64,000 nt of DNA from Pseudomonadota bacterium. Its GTDB lineage: Bacteria > Myxococcota_A > Polyangia > Polyangiales > Polyangiaceae. The translations under genes were made by a program, and so were the position numbers. The stretch lies in the NCBI GenBank assembly GCA_023428245.1, contig JAEYYX010000084.1, positions 1 to 64,000 on the forward strand, given 5' to 3'. The notes beneath the pieces are model-generated. The model had not been told where the DNA came from, made no database searches, and saw nothing but the letters and a program-made list of their open reading frames with translations. Positions 26,122 to 34,440 of this stretch are shown piece by piece. Each line of letters starts with the position of its first letter. Position 1 is the first letter of the stretch.

Positions 26122-26240
26122 TTGAAACCCAGCGGGTAGCAGGCTCTTGCGATCTGGGCCAATTTCTAGGCAAAATCAGCACGAACTTCTGGATGGCGCG
26201 GGAATTTTCCGAGCAAGTTCGAAGTAGCATTCCGATTCCC

Positions 26241-27278
26241 ATGCAATTGCGGCGGCTCCTCCTCTTCTGGATGCTCTTAGGCTCCCTCGCCGGTGGCGCA
26301 GAAGCTCAACAGACCCACGTGGTGTACGCGGGGCAGCGCCTCGGCTCGATCGCCAAGCGCTACAATGTAACGGTGGAGGAGCTTTGCGCCGCGAACGGAA
26401 TCAAGAAAACAGCCCCCATCAAGCCGGGGCAACGCCTCGTGATTCCGGACAAGGCGTCAAAGAAGAAGGGGGGCCCCGCGAGCCCCCAAGAAAACCCCCA
26501 GCGAACGCCGGGCAAGGCTGAATCGCCGAAGAGCAGTCCAGCGAAGGAGACCCCTTCACCGATCGTAGGGCCGCCTCGCCTCCACATCGTTCAGAAGGGC
26601 CACACGCTCACGGCGATCTCGCGCCGCTACGGTGTTACGATTTCGGCGATCTGTAGGGCGAGCGGACTCAACGAAAAACATCCCCTCGATGTCGGACAGA
26701 TTGTGGTGATCCCTGACAAGGCGGATCGCGACGGCAGCATTGCTCGCAAGGCGCGCCTCTCGGGACTTCTCGATCAGAACACCGATCCGAACGGCGCTGG
26801 CCATCGCTATCGCGCCTATCTGAAAAAGCCTTGGAAAAAGGGCTACGTCAGCGTGTTCCGCCACCAAAGCGAGTGGGCTGGGTTCGTTCTCGGCCCGAAG
26901 GGGGAGGTCCTGCCGAAGGCGAACTCGAAGATCAACGCGTTCATGGGCGGCGGGGGAGAGGGGCCGAACATCGATGAGCGGCTGATTCGACTCCTGGCGC
27001 ATGTGAGCGATGCGTTTGGTGGACGGAAGATCCGTATCGTGAGTGGCTACCGCACCCAGAGCTGGGTGGCCGACTCGAAGCACAGACACGGGCGGGCTCT
27101 CGACTTCAGCATCCCGGGCGTTCCGAATGAGGCGCTTCGGGACTATCTGCGCACGCTCCCGAACGTTGGGGTTGGCTACTATCCGAACTCGAGCTTCGTG
27201 CACCTCGATGTGCGGGAGGGCTCGGCCTATTGGGTGGACTATTCGGGCCCTGGGGAGCCGCCCCGAAAACACCCCTGA
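26241..27278 (+). CDS. LysM + M15/DUF882-like murein hydrolase
   Basis: Exported 345-residue protein. A signal peptide (MQLRRLLLFWMLLGSLAGG) precedes a LysM at about 25-69 and another near 110-155. The C-terminal domain from about 190 matches DUF882/peptidase M15: HRHGRALDFS gives a His and Asp zinc ligand, and SSFVHLDVR gives the last His. Proteins of this type (YcbK/MepK) cleave peptidoglycan cross-links. A longer start at 26193 would precede the signal peptide by 16 residues and has no better ribosome site. It shares a 119-base divergent control region with the M16-LysM gene, so the two may act together at the wall. Confidence 0.85.
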   Translation: MQLRRLLLFWMLLGSLAGGAEAQQTHVVYAGQRLGSIAKRYNVTVEELCAANGIKKTAPIKPGQRLVIPDKASKKKGGPASPQENPQRTPGKAESPKSSPAKETPSPIVGPPRLHIVQKGHTLTAISRRYGVTISAICRASGLNEKHPLDVGQIVVIPDKADRDGSIARKARLSGLLDQNTDPNGAGHRYRAYLKKPWKKGYVSVFRHQSEWAGFVLGPKGEVLPKANSKINAFMGGGGEGPNIDERLIRLLAHVSDAFGGRKIRIVSGYRTQSWVADSKHRHGRALDFSIPGVPNEALRDYLRTLPNVGVGYYPNSSFVHLDVREGSAYWVDYSGPGEPPRKHP

Positions 27279-27306
27279 GTCAGGGCCGCTTCCATCTGGA
27301 AGTTTC

Positions 27307-27861
27307 CTATTCGGGCGATGGGAGCGGGCAACCGGGGAGCGTGCCGGGCGCGCCGGGCTCTGGGTCGACGTTCAGCCAGAAGGTGATCGAACCGGTGAGC
27401 TCGGGATCGATGGGCTTGATGGGGGTCGAGTCCGAGATGTTCGATTCGTGAGTGATGAGGATGGTGAGCTGCTGACAGCCTTCAGGGATCGCAAGCGTGG
27501 GGTTCCAGGTCCAGGAGATCTGGTGCGCGGGGTCCGCTTGAGCTTCCCAGGACCGTTGGACGATCGCCTGCTCTCCGGAAAGACCCCAGTTCAGCCAGGC
27601 TTGCATGATCACCTTCTCGCCGGCGTCATCGGCTTCGAAGGGGATCGTGAAGCGCACCCCGGGACCGTTGCGCTCGATGGGAAGGATCTGCCAGGGCGCC
27701 GGGACCACCAGTCCCATCGAAATGTTCGGTCGCTCTGGAGAAGGGTCCTCGAAGTCCGGCGGCGGTGAGATCAGGCATCCCGCGACCGTCGCACTAGCGA
27801 CGAGGGTCGTGAGCCAAGCTCCGACCTGCCTCCCGAGCCCGGGACCCGTCTGAAGAACCAT
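27307..27861 (-). CDS. hypothetical lipoprotein, 184 aa
   Basis: Unrecognised predicted lipoprotein. The signal segment TTLVASATVAGC ends in a lipobox, followed by a Pro-rich spacer and a beta-rich domain (GVRFTIPFEADDAGEKVIMQ, ISWTWNPTLAIPEGCQQLTI) that resembles an immunoglobulin-like fold with two Cys. The start at 27861 is chosen because it opens the signal peptide; the frame stays open far upstream over the 3' end of the Omp85 gene region. It lies 145 bases downstream of that gene on the same strand. Confidence 0.62.
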   Translation of the reverse strand: MVLQTGPGLGRQVGAWLTTLVASATVAGCLISPPPDFEDPSPERPNISMGLVVPAPWQILPIERNGPGVRFTIPFEADDAGEKVIMQAWLNWGLSGEQAIVQRSWEAQADPAHQISWTWNPTLAIPEGCQQLTILITHESNISDSTPIKPIDPELTGSITFWLNVDPEPGAPGTLPGCPLPSPE

Positions 27862-28006
27862 CGATTCTGAGCAGTTAAACAAACGGGGTGACCCGCTGGG
27901 AAGACGTGTTTCACGAAAAAGCATGGAGAGCGAGCTCGGCGCGCTCGGGGGCCTGAAATTCGGCCGGGAAGAGGGCCCCTGCCAGGACCGGAAGGAGCGG
28001 GGCGGC

Positions 28007-29731
28007 TCAAGGGAGCGCGAAGGCCTGTCCGAAGGTGACGAAAAAGGACCCCGGCCATATGGCAAGCTCCGGGTCGCCAAGTGGGAAACCCCAGTCCATG
28101 CGAAGGACCTCTCGGTTCGCTTGGGGGAAAAGGACACGGAGGCCAACGCCCGCGCCGTGGTGCGCCTTCCATTCCGAGAGCGCGTCAGGGGAGTCACCGA
28201 GGTCGTAGAAGACTGAGAGGCCCGTTTGGGCCGAAAGGATGTCCACGGACGTGGAGCGAAATTCGAGGTTCACCACGGCCTGATCGCGCCCGATGATGTG
28301 CGACGACGGGTAGCCGCGGAGGCGGTTGTTCCCACCGAGCGCAAACGGGCCCACACGCCGGTAGTTTCCAGGGCGGCTCGCGAGATCGAAGTCGATGTGG
28401 AAGCGACCGAGACCGAGCCAGGGTGAGGCGAGGCGCGCGCTCGCGACGAAGAGAGCGTCGTTTCTCTGCTCCGAGCCAAGCGTGATGGTGCTTGAGACGC
28501 GAGCGGAAAGGAGGCCCGTCTTCCAAGGCAATGCGTAGCCGATGCTTGCCGAAATGCCCCACAGGTCCCGCGTCGAGCCGAAATCGGCCGAGCCAACCGA
28601 GGTCGACAGATCGATGGAATACCCGATGCGAATGTCCTCTTGGAGGCCCAAGGTTTCCATGCCGACGACCCGATGGAAACGCGCCTCGTAGGCGCTGAGG
28701 CGAAGGAAGGGGCGAAGCTCCACGTTGCTCATCGGTACGAAACGGGATTCTTCATACGAGCGCCGGAGTTCGCTGCCCGCGGGGAGATGTTCGGCGCGGT
28801 AGCGGTCGCGATCCATCTCGATACCGAAGCGGAGATCGTATTTTCGATTGATGCCGAAGGAGCGCACGCCCGCGATTTGGCCGAAGAGATGATCCGTCTG
28901 GTAGAGCCAAGGGAGCGTGACTGACTCTCCGGCGACGTCGAGCTCGACAGAGCGGATCTCGTTCCTCCGAAGGAGGCGAGTTGTCTCAGCGAGCCAGCCG
29001 ATCTGAGTCGAAAATCCCCATTTGGAGTGGCGAGAGAAGAGCGGCAGGGAGTAAATAAAGGTCCCCGCGCTGCCTTCCGGCTTCCGCGGTTCTCGCGCCT
29101 CGAACACCCTGATATCGAAGGCACTCTGAAAGCGGCTGTCGCCGATCCGTGGGTAGACGAAGCGGCCGCCGAAGGTGTCTCGGTAGCGTTCGTACTGGTA
29201 GATCAGACCCACCGAGGTGTGAGTGCCTGCGATGTTTTCCTCGGAGGGATTCAGGAGGAGGAGCTCGAGGCCGTTGCTCCCAGCTTTGATGTCGGAGTTC
29301 AGCCGTAGGCTCCAGACGTCCTTGGTGATGACGACGAGGCGGACTTGACCCTCCCTTTTGCCGCGAGCTGCGACGATGTTCGCCAGGGAGAGTTGGCGGA
29401 GTGAGCGCAAGTTGCGCTCACTTTCCTCAATCTTGAGCCGGTCGTACCTCTCCCCCTCCGTCTGAAGCAGTTCCCGCTCAACCATGCGAGGACGGGAGGT
29501 TCCATGCAGCCAGTTGACCCAGTTCGGGATCGGATCTCTGTCGTCGAAGACCTCGACTGTGTAGATCTCGATACCTTCGATGGGCTTCCCTTCCGGGTTG
29601 GGATCTTCTTCGAGCTCGAGATCGTGGAGCGCCTCGGCGATCAGGGACTTCTCGAGGTTCGACCGCTCGTGTGCGGACGCGGGTCCAGCCAGGACTATCA
29701 CGCACAGAGCCACAAGAATCGTTCGTCTCAA
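28007..29731 (-). CDS. Omp85/BamA-superfamily outer-membrane protein
   Basis: Outer-membrane beta-barrel protein of 574 residues. The TTG start has GAGGAG six bases upstream, and a signal peptide ends in GPASA at about residue 20. A single POTRA-like domain at about 45-145 is followed by a 16-strand-type barrel. The characteristic L6 motif is seen as LRGYPS near GGNNRLRGYPSSHIIGRDQ. With one POTRA it is too short for BamA (five POTRAs), so it is more like a TamA-, FhaC- or patatin-associated family member. Substrate is unknown. It is divergent from DUF58. Confidence 0.82.
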   Translation of the reverse strand: MRRTILVALCVIVLAGPASAHERSNLEKSLIAEALHDLELEEDPNPEGKPIEGIEIYTVEVFDDRDPIPNWVNWLHGTSRPRMVERELLQTEGERYDRLKIEESERNLRSLRQLSLANIVAARGKREGQVRLVVITKDVWSLRLNSDIKAGSNGLELLLLNPSEENIAGTHTSVGLIYQYERYRDTFGGRFVYPRIGDSRFQSAFDIRVFEAREPRKPEGSAGTFIYSLPLFSRHSKWGFSTQIGWLAETTRLLRRNEIRSVELDVAGESVTLPWLYQTDHLFGQIAGVRSFGINRKYDLRFGIEMDRDRYRAEHLPAGSELRRSYEESRFVPMSNVELRPFLRLSAYEARFHRVVGMETLGLQEDIRIGYSIDLSTSVGSADFGSTRDLWGISASIGYALPWKTGLLSARVSSTITLGSEQRNDALFVASARLASPWLGLGRFHIDFDLASRPGNYRRVGPFALGGNNRLRGYPSSHIIGRDQAVVNLEFRSTSVDILSAQTGLSVFYDLGDSPDALSEWKAHHGAGVGLRVLFPQANREVLRMDWGFPLGDPELAIWPGSFFVTFGQAFALP

Positions 29732-29862
29732 TCGGGCTCCTCGCGGTATGTTACCGCTTCTCGGGCTCGGGCAAAAACGCGCTTCTTGCGGCAGGCTGCG
29801 CGCCCGGCCTCGGGCGGAGCTCGCGTTGCACTCAGCTCCGCATTTCGCTCTGATCGCGCTCC

Positions 29863-31401
29863 ATGCAGGTCGTGCCGACCCGAAGCGCCTTTCACCTCAC
29901 CCTGCTTGGTGCGGCCTGCATGCTCACAGGGATCGGTCTCTCACGTCCGGTAGCTGTGCTTTGGGGTGGTGCGCTCTTGCTCGGAGTGGTGATCGCGCGC
30001 GCCGCCGCAAAATGGGGCGCGGCGCGGTCCCGCGCCAGCGGCTTCGAGATGGTTTGGGACGATCGACGCCGGCTGATCCCTGCTGTGCGCTCCACACCGC
30101 TTGAGGTGTTCGCGATCCTGACGAACCGCGACCTGAGGCCGCTCGAGTTTTCAGAGCTGACGCTCATGCATGCAGCGGGCGTCGAGGGGCGCGTGACGCC
30201 GCGCTCGGGGGTCATCCCGCGGGGAGCCAGTGTCCGCGTTCGGGTGGAGCTCACGTCTCATTGCGTAGGACCCAGCGGCATCTTCGGCCTGTCCATCAAG
30301 ACCTCGCGCGCCCCCGGCTTGTTCGTCGTCCCTCTGCTCTTCTCGAACCCCCTTGTCCTTCTCACAGCGCCCGAGAGCCACGTGCTCGGCGCGCGCGCGC
30401 AGAGGGGCGCAAGCTCCCATGCTCAGCCTCGGCGCGCAGTACTTTCTCGGGAAGTCGCGGAGTTTCGCGAGCTTCGGGAGCATCGTCCCGGTGATCCATT
30501 CCGTCGGATCGCTTGGAAGCCTTCTGCTCGCCGAGGCAAGTTGCTCGTCGTCGAGACGGAGGAGAAGTTCGACACCGATATCTGGGTTCTGCTCGACGCT
30601 TCGCTCGAACTAGCGCGGGGCCCCGCCGGCAAAGCTCCGAGAGAAAGCGCTCTCGAGCACACGGCGAGCTTGATTCGGGCGCGCCTCGAAGCAGGACAGC
30701 GCGTCGGACTCATCGTCTACGCGGCTCGAGAGCTCGTTCGCATCCATCCCGAACCGGGGCGTCGTCAGTGGCTCAGAATGCGGCTCGCACTCACGGAGGA
30801 GGTGCATACCGCCGACGCAGATAGGAGTGCCCTCTCCATCTTCGAACTGGAGCAGCTCGCCCTTGAGCACATGAGCTCCATCGATCCTCGCCTGGCGGAC
30901 GGCGGCCGGCGACAGCCCATTGCCACGGAGCTACTCGAGACTTTGACGCGGGGCGCTCCCTACCAGCCCCAGAAGATCTTCGCTTCCTCGCCCCACGAGC
31001 GAGCTCTCCGAGCTTATCTGCGCGCATTCGGAGTCGACTCGCCTCCTCTCGATATGGATGAGCGCCCGCGGAGTGAGCGGCGCCTCGCGGCCATTCTCGG
31101 CGAGCGGACGTTCAAGACCGGCCGAGCTGGTGAGGTCATTGTGGTGGGGCCGCCGCCCGACAGTCACAGCCCCAAGGAGCTCCTATCCGCCCTGGAACGA
31201 GTCGTACGGAGAGGCACCCGCCTCTGGTTCCATGCCGTCGCCCCTTCGCGCGAAGAGGGTCAGTCGGAATCGGAAAGGGGCGAGATCTTCCGCCGTGTAA
31301 AGCGGGCTCGACTCGAGGCGGGGCTCATCGAGTCACGGAAAATCCTCTCGGCTCGCGGCGTGAAGGTTCGCGCTCTTTCCCCTCAGAGGCCACGGGAATA
31401 G
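29863..31401 (+). CDS. DUF58 domain-containing membrane protein
   Basis: 512-residue protein with two N-terminal membrane segments (about 10-28 and 34-50). The DUF58 core DPFRRIAWKPSARRGKLLVVE is followed by a vWA-like stretch FDTDIWVLLDASLELARG. DUF58 proteins usually work with a MoxR ATPase in envelope or stress assembly. Unusually, the MoxR and DUF4350 partners are encoded on the opposite strand, and the last 19 bases of this gene overlap the moxR 3' end. The C-terminal third has no recognised domain. Confidence 0.85.
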   Translation: MQVVPTRSAFHLTLLGAACMLTGIGLSRPVAVLWGGALLLGVVIARAAAKWGAARSRASGFEMVWDDRRRLIPAVRSTPLEVFAILTNRDLRPLEFSELTLMHAAGVEGRVTPRSGVIPRGASVRVRVELTSHCVGPSGIFGLSIKTSRAPGLFVVPLLFSNPLVLLTAPESHVLGARAQRGASSHAQPRRAVLSREVAEFRELREHRPGDPFRRIAWKPSARRGKLLVVETEEKFDTDIWVLLDASLELARGPAGKAPRESALEHTASLIRARLEAGQRVGLIVYAARELVRIHPEPGRRQWLRMRLALTEEVHTADADRSALSIFELEQLALEHMSSIDPRLADGGRRQPIATELLETLTRGAPYQPQKIFASSPHERALRAYLRAFGVDSPPLDMDERPRSERRLAAILGERTFKTGRAGEVIVVGPPPDSHSPKELLSALERVVRRGTRLWFHAVAPSREEGQSESERGEIFRRVKRARLEAGLIESRKILSARGVKVRALSPQRPRE

Positions 31402-32345
31402 GGCACACGCTCCAGGGCTTCCTCGACGATCGCTCGTTCGACGAAAGCTTCATCTTCGCTCTCCGCCGAAACGATGATGCGGTGGGCGAGCACCCGCACG
31501 ACGACTCTGCGCACGTCGTCGGGACTGACGTAATCGTGTCCAGAGAGCACGGCGCGGGCTTTGGCTGCCTGCGTAAGCGCGAGGGAGGCGCGCGGACTCG
31601 CCCCGAGGCGCACCTTGGGGTGCCTTCGGGTGAAACGGGTCAGCTCGATGATGTAGCGGTAGATGTCGTCTTCGACATGGACGTTGCGCGTGTGCGCTTG
31701 GAGCGCGTGGACCATGTCCGGAGTAAGACGCGGTGTGATGGTCGGGGGCGCGGCCTGGTGTGTGCGGAGCATGAGGAGCTCCGAGTCGGCGTCGGGATAG
31801 CTGAGCACGAGGCGCATCATGAAGCGGTCGAGCTGGGCCTCGGGCAGGGGATAGGTTCCCTCAAGGTCGATCGGATTTTGCGTCGCGATGACCATGAAGG
31901 GGTCGGGCAGGGGCAGTCGCTCTCCTTCCAGGGTGGCTTGCCCCTCCTGCATCGCTTCGAGCAGCGCCGACTGGGTCTTGGCGGGGGCGCGGTTGATCTC
32001 ATCTGCGAGCACGATGTGGGCGAAAAGAGGACCCTTGCGGATCGTGAATGAGCCGACCCGCGGATCGAGGACGAAGGTTCCAGTGATGTCCGACGGGAGC
32101 AGATCGGGTGTGAACTGGATGCGGCGGCTGTCCAAGCTGAGCGCTTCGGCAAAACTCTTGGCGAGGGTGGTCTTGGCGACTCCGGGGACGCCTTCGATGA
32201 GCACGTGACCGCCGGCTAAGAGCGCGATCATCAGCGTCTCGAGAGCCTCGGGGCTGCCGATATAGGCGCGGCTGACCTCCCGCCGGAGCGCGTCGAGGAT
32301 TTCGTGGGGGGCGGGAGCAGTCCCGGCGAGATTTGTGTCATCCAT
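31383..32345 (-). CDS. MoxR-family AAA+ ATPase
   Basis: AAA+ chaperone-like ATPase of 320 residues: Walker A GVPGVAKTTLAK, Walker B HIVLADEINRAP, sensor 1 VIATQNPIDLEGTYPLPEAQLDRF (family-typical), and a C-terminal lid with ASPRASLALTQAAKARA. MoxR proteins assist metallo- or vWA-protein maturation with DUF58 partners. The ATG lies inside the end of the DUF4350 gene (8-base overlap), and the stop overlaps the convergent DUF58 gene. Confidence 0.92.
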   Translation of the reverse strand: MDDTNLAGTAPAPHEILDALRREVSRAYIGSPEALETLMIALLAGGHVLIEGVPGVAKTTLAKSFAEALSLDSRRIQFTPDLLPSDITGTFVLDPRVGSFTIRKGPLFAHIVLADEINRAPAKTQSALLEAMQEGQATLEGERLPLPDPFMVIATQNPIDLEGTYPLPEAQLDRFMMRLVLSYPDADSELLMLRTHQAAPPTITPRLTPDMVHALQAHTRNVHVEDDIYRYIIELTRFTRRHPKVRLGASPRASLALTQAAKARAVLSGHDYVSPDDVRRVVVRVLAHRIIVSAESEDEAFVERAIVEEALERVPYSRGL

Positions 32346-33714
32346 GGGGCAAGGAACGTCGGGTAGGACTCCGAGAGAGATGTTGGATCAATGTGAGAAC
32401 TTCGCTCGAGAGGCGAGAGAGCTCCGGGTCGTCTCGTCCACTCTTGGGGCGCTGTGACGTGACCGCTTTCAGCTCAGCGAGAAGGCGCGTGCCGGTTTCC
32501 TGTAGCTCCGGAGCCAGCTCCTCGAGGGCTCTTTCGGGGGCCATAGAGCTCGGGCCCTTTCCCGTGGCTCCTAAGAGGCTCAGCTCGAGTGCCGAACGGA
32601 GCTCAGCGAAAAGAACCGCAGCCTCGTGGGCTTTCTCGTGAGCTTCGGGAGCTCGAGAAAGCTCGTCCTCGGCGAAGCCCAGGGTGCGGACGCGCGCGTT
32701 GGGGCGCGCGCCGCGGAGCTCGAGTCCGAAGAGCCCGAGGGCGAAGAGTGCTGCGAGGAAACTCGCTACCTGGCCCGGAAGACCCTCCCGCCGGATCCGT
32801 TCGAGCTCTTCTCGCAGATGACGGACGCGCTGCGCGATTTCTTCGCTCGGGCGGCTCGGGCCGAAACTCCCCTTCTGTTCGAAATGGCCTGATAGCAGAT
32901 AGAGCTTGCCGGGCGCCCCGTCAGCGTCACGCTCGAGGAGGTAGCGCGCGAGCTGGGCCAGTAACTTGCGGTTGCCTGGGTACCTGAGCATCAGGTTGAT
33001 GAAGAGGGACGAGTCGCCGACGGCGACGAGTCGCCCTTTGCCTTCGATGACGCCTGTCGCTGCCAGGGTCTTCCTTCCCTTGGTTGTCTCGACCTCGAGG
33101 AGGGGGGTGAGCTCGGGGTGGGAGAGAGCCACCGCGTGGTTCGTGATGACTTCGCGGATCCCGTCCGTCGTCGGGTGACGGATCCAAGTTCCGTCGTCGT
33201 TTCGCTTGGTTGCTGGGCTCGCCACAGCGAGCGCAGGGTTTCGCGCAACGTAGCGGCGCGCATCTTGGATGTGACTGGGTTCTCTTTGGATCTGGAAGCG
33301 GCTGAGCAGGGGCCCGCTCGTTCCGAAATCATCGAGGATCAAGAGGCGTCCTCCTTCGGACAAGAAACGCATCAATGAGTCGTCGTCGAGGCGCACCTCG
33401 GGATGGGTGACAATGACCGCGTCTTCCGGACGGAGCACGTCGAAATCGAGGACGGCTCGCGGCTCGACTCGGTCCGGGCCGAGCTCCTGACGTATGACCT
33501 CGAGAGCCTCACTGTAACCGTCCCAACCCGAGTTTCGGGCGGTGAGATCGGAGGCCCTTGTCTCGTCTTCTCCTTGGGCGAGGCCGCGGGTCATACCGAG
33601 GCTCCCGGCGAGCAGGAACGAGGCCCAGGTCTTGGTCCAGAGATGCCAGCGCGGTCTCGTGACCCCTCGAAGACTTTGTCCTTTTCCCATAGGCGAGGGC
33701 CAATCGAGTCTCAC
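32338..33714 (-). CDS. DUF4350 domain-containing membrane protein
   Basis: 458-residue protein with an N-terminal signal-like helix (TKTWASFLLAGSLGMTRGLA) and a DUF4350 region (VLDFDVLRPEDAVIVTHPEV, then LSEGGRLLILDDFGTSG) resembling a GATase/ThuA-like Rossmann fold. A membrane segment is near GQVASFLAALFALGLFGLEL, and the C-terminus is a cytoplasmic helical part. It is commonly found beside MoxR and DUF58. The start is GTG at 33714; an ATG eight codons on (33690) is an alternative. It overlaps moxR by eight bases. Confidence 0.82.
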   Translation of the reverse strand: MRLDWPSPMGKGQSLRGVTRPRWHLWTKTWASFLLAGSLGMTRGLAQGEDETRASDLTARNSGWDGYSEALEVIRQELGPDRVEPRAVLDFDVLRPEDAVIVTHPEVRLDDDSLMRFLSEGGRLLILDDFGTSGPLLSRFQIQREPSHIQDARRYVARNPALAVASPATKRNDDGTWIRHPTTDGIREVITNHAVALSHPELTPLLEVETTKGRKTLAATGVIEGKGRLVAVGDSSLFINLMLRYPGNRKLLAQLARYLLERDADGAPGKLYLLSGHFEQKGSFGPSRPSEEIAQRVRHLREELERIRREGLPGQVASFLAALFALGLFGLELRGARPNARVRTLGFAEDELSRAPEAHEKAHEAAVLFAELRSALELSLLGATGKGPSSMAPERALEELAPELQETGTRLLAELKAVTSQRPKSGRDDPELSRLSSEVLTLIQHLSRSPTRRSLPHG

Positions 33715-33743
33715 CTTTTTCAGCGTGACTGCCTAGAGTGCAT

Positions 33744-33755
33744 CTCAAAATTGAG
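33744..33755. promoter_or_regulatory. palindrome upstream of the DUF4350-moxR operon
   Basis: CTCAA-AA-TTGAG lies 30 bases before the DUF4350 start and is framed by GCA and TGC one base further out. It is a candidate operator. The rest of 33715-33967 shows only the promoter-like boxes near 33878. Confidence 0.35.
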
Positions 33756-33877
33756 AGGTGCGCGTCGCGGCTCCCGCCTTGCGCGCGTTCACTCTGGGAC
33801 TCAAGTTCTAGCTCACAGCGGTCGTTGGTCTGAAATGCGGCTAGGTTCGGAGAATCGTCTCCCGGGTCAGCCAGACG

Positions 33878-33905
33878 TTGCGCCGCTCGGAATCTTGGTT
33901 AGATT
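33878..33905 (+). promoter_or_regulatory. possible promoter of the small MLPPFII gene
   Basis: TTGCGC (33878-33883) and TAGATT (33900-33905) are spaced 16 bases apart, about 60 bases upstream of the ATG at 33968. The local AT-richness around 33892-33910 stands out. This is a consensus match only. Confidence 0.3.
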
Positions 33906-33967
33906 AACTAGTGCGAAGTAATCGCAGGGTTTCGGCCCGGCGGTCCCACCCGCGGAAAAGAGGTCGA

Positions 33968-34138
33968 ATGCTACCCCCCTTCATCATCGAGCAAATCCGT
34001 CAGCGCGAGGAGCAGAAGAGGTCCGAGGAGCAGCCCCGGCTTGAGCTTCCTCTTCATGACATGCCGCCTCTGCGGCCGCGCGCGGAGCCCGACGCGGAGA
34101 TCGACGTCCCCCGCGGAGTGGTCATCTTCGAGCTGTAA
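33968..34138 (+). CDS. small protein starting MLPPFIIEQIR, 56 aa
   Basis: Short acidic/basic protein with a hydrophobic-helical start (MLPPFIIEQI), a charged helix (RQREEQKRSEEQPRLELPL) and a C-terminus GVVIFEL. AAAAGAGG lies four bases before the ATG. From memory, small proteins of this pattern (M-x-PP-x-IIEQIR... GVVI-x-x-L) are scattered through myxobacterial genomes, with no known role. It has its own promoter-like boxes and a very strong terminator hairpin, so it looks like a genuine single-gene transcript. Confidence 0.75.
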   Translation: MLPPFIIEQIRQREEQKRSEEQPRLELPLHDMPPLRPRAEPDAEIDVPRGVVIFEL

Positions 34139-34155
34139 GGATAGCTTTTTTCTCC

Positions 34156-34204
34156 ACGAACGCGCCAAGAGACGAAGACTTGCTCTTCGTCCCGGCGCGT
34201 TCGT
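34156..34204 (+). terminator. long two-part hairpin after the small gene
   Basis: ACGAACGCGCC (34156-34166) pairs perfectly with GGCGCGTTCGT (34194-34204), and inside it GACGAAGA (34171-34178) pairs with TCTTCGTC (34184-34191). It is followed by CGTTTTG. This 19-bp composite stem, 17 bases past the stop, is a probable terminator. The remaining bases to 34440 hold no feature that I can identify. Confidence 0.8.
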
Positions 34205-34440
34205 CGTTTTGTGGCGCCCGTGGCGTGCGGTTCGTGCTTTGCCGTCGCTGCGGAACGTCGAGCGGAGCTCGGATGCTCGGCGGACACCCGCATTCGGGCG
34301 CCTCCCAAGGTGAGAAGCGCCTGGGGCAGGCTCCTTTTTCAGTCCCGAGGGGCTGCCGAGTCTTTTCAGAGCTCAGTTTCGTCGGTACCAGTGGGCGGCA
34401 TTTTTCGCTAGCGCGACCACCTGCCCGAATTTTCTTGCCG

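Noticed and set aside
27862..28197. N-terminal extension of the 27307 lipoprotein
   Set aside because: It overlaps the Omp85 gene in another frame and precedes the signal peptide; Arg/Ser/Pro-rich shadow composition.
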